The notes under the pieces were generated by a model that was given only the letters and a program-made list of their open reading frames with translations, made no database searches and was not told where the DNA came from. Positions 30,950-31,500 of a stretch of 31,500 nucleotides of DNA are shown here, one piece after another; position 1 is the stretch's first letter, and every line of letters starts with the position of its first letter. This DNA comes from VFBF01 sp034440275. GTDB lineage: Bacteria > Pseudomonadota > Alphaproteobacteria > Caulobacterales > Aquidulcibacteraceae. A program made the translations under genes and the position numbers. The stretch spans positions 1-31,500 of the forward strand of contig JAWXBS010000122.1 of assembly GCA_034440275.1 (NCBI GenBank), in the 5' to 3' direction.

Positions 30950-31500
30950 ATGACCAAGCAACGCATCTCCTTCCAGGGCGAACTGGGCGCGAACTCCCAC
31001 ATCGCCTGCCTCGAAGCCTTCCCCGATATGGAGCCGCTGGCGTGCGCGTCCTTCGAGGACGCGTTTGCGGCGGTGAGCGAGGGGCAAGCCACGCTGGCGA
31101 TGATCCCGATCGAGAACTCGGTCGCGGGGCGCGTGGCGGACGTCCACCACCTCCTGCCCGAGGGCGATCTCTACATCATCGGCGAGCGCTTCATTCCGAT
31201 CCGCCACCAGCTGATGGCGCCGAAGGGCGCGACGCTTGCGGGCCTCAAGCGCGTGCATTCGCACCCCCAGGCGCTGGGGCAGTGCCGCAAGACGCTGCGC
31301 GACATGGGCCTGACGCCGGTGAAGAGCGCCGATACGGCCGGCGCCGCGCGCGAGATCGCCGAACTCGGCAGCCTTGAAGACGGCGCGCTCGCATCGACTC
31401 TCGCCGCCGAGGTCTATGGCCTCGAAATATTGAAACCCGATGTCGCCGACGCGCAGCACAACACGACGCGCTTCATCGTGCTGGCGCCCGAGCCCGACGA
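30950..31500 (+). CDS. pheA: Prephenate dehydratase (partial, cut at window end)
   Basis: The first 183 codons are present with no stop before the edge. The N-terminus 'RISFQGELGANSHIACLEAFPDMEPLACASFEDAF' and 'TLAMIPIENSVAGRVADVHHLLPEGDLYIIGE' are typical of the PDT domain; 'IRHQLMAPKGATL', 'VHSHPQALGQCRKTL' and 'NTTRFIVLAP' follow. The NTTRF motif is the known catalytic threonine region. The enzyme converts prephenate to phenylpyruvate in phenylalanine synthesis. No chorismate mutase domain precedes it, so it is the monofunctional type; the regulatory ACT domain would lie beyond the window. AAGG lies upstream. Confidence 0.94.
   Translation, partial: MTKQRISFQGELGANSHIACLEAFPDMEPLACASFEDAFAAVSEGQATLAMIPIENSVAGRVADVHHLLPEGDLYIIGERFIPIRHQLMAPKGATLAGLKRVHSHPQALGQCRKTLRDMGLTPVKSADTAGAAREIAELGSLEDGALASTLAAEVYGLEILKPDVADAQHNTTRFIVLAPEPD

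Overview
The window comes from a GC-rich alphaproteobacterium, most likely of the Caulobacterales/Hyphomonadaceae type. The evidence is a complete Tad/Cpa pilus locus with Caulobacter-style gene order, a ybgC-tolQRAB operon, a HipA_2-like kinase behind AMP nucleosidase, and TTAA-N7-TTAA-like (CtrA-type) sites in front of pilus genes. The placement is inferred from gene content only. The DNA is densely coded, and the high GC gives many long antisense shadow frames.

Layout. 1-75: tail of a probable 2-hydroxyacid dehydrogenase. 77-224: inverted-repeat element between convergent genes. 230-4089 (minus): tolB, tolA, tolR, tolQ and ybgC, transcribed ybgC first, with no pal next to tolB. 4108-4870: a repeat-rich leader and an unrecognised 164-residue gene. 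5004-6504: CDF metal exporter and GNAT acetyltransferase. 6642-7430: secreted protein of unknown function. 7687-8718: nrdB behind an NrdR-box-like site. 8724-11685 (minus): amn, HipA_2-like kinase and tyrosine phosphatase. 11733-13387 (minus): two TadE-type pseudopilins and a stand-alone pilus N-terminal-domain protein. 13864-22924 (plus): pilA, cpaA, cpaB, cpaC, cpaD, cpaE, cpaF, tadB, tadC. 23007-23786 (minus): tadD. 23856-26547 (plus): leucyl aminopeptidase, small MarR regulator, NlpC/P60 hydrolase. 26551-27168 (minus): anchored cytochrome c. 27308-28033: kdsB. 28056-28175: large nested palindrome. 28177-28897 (minus): a second copy of the unrecognised 164-residue gene with its leader. 29055-29837: multi-pass membrane protein. 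29883-30833 (minus): nitronate monooxygenase-like enzyme. 30950-end: prephenate dehydratase, cut by the window edge.

How the genes work together. The Tol genes span the envelope and support outer-membrane constriction. The Tad genes form a full pilus machine: pilin, prepilin peptidase, secretin with its helpers, localisation ATPase, motor ATPase, two platform proteins, pilotin-like lipoprotein and pseudopilins. Three single-mismatch CtrA-type boxes lie upstream of pilA, cpaB and tadD, which would fit cell-cycle control.

The most unusual signal is a dispersed module of about 722 bp, present twice (4148-4870 plus; 28176-28897 minus). Both copies encode a 164-residue protein of a family I do not recognise. 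Both carry a leader of about 226 nt with the same ordered short blocks at almost identical distances from the start codon. A hairpin of differing sequence but conserved position presents the same loop word, TTGGCGCACA. This looks like a structured cis-acting leader kept together with its gene.
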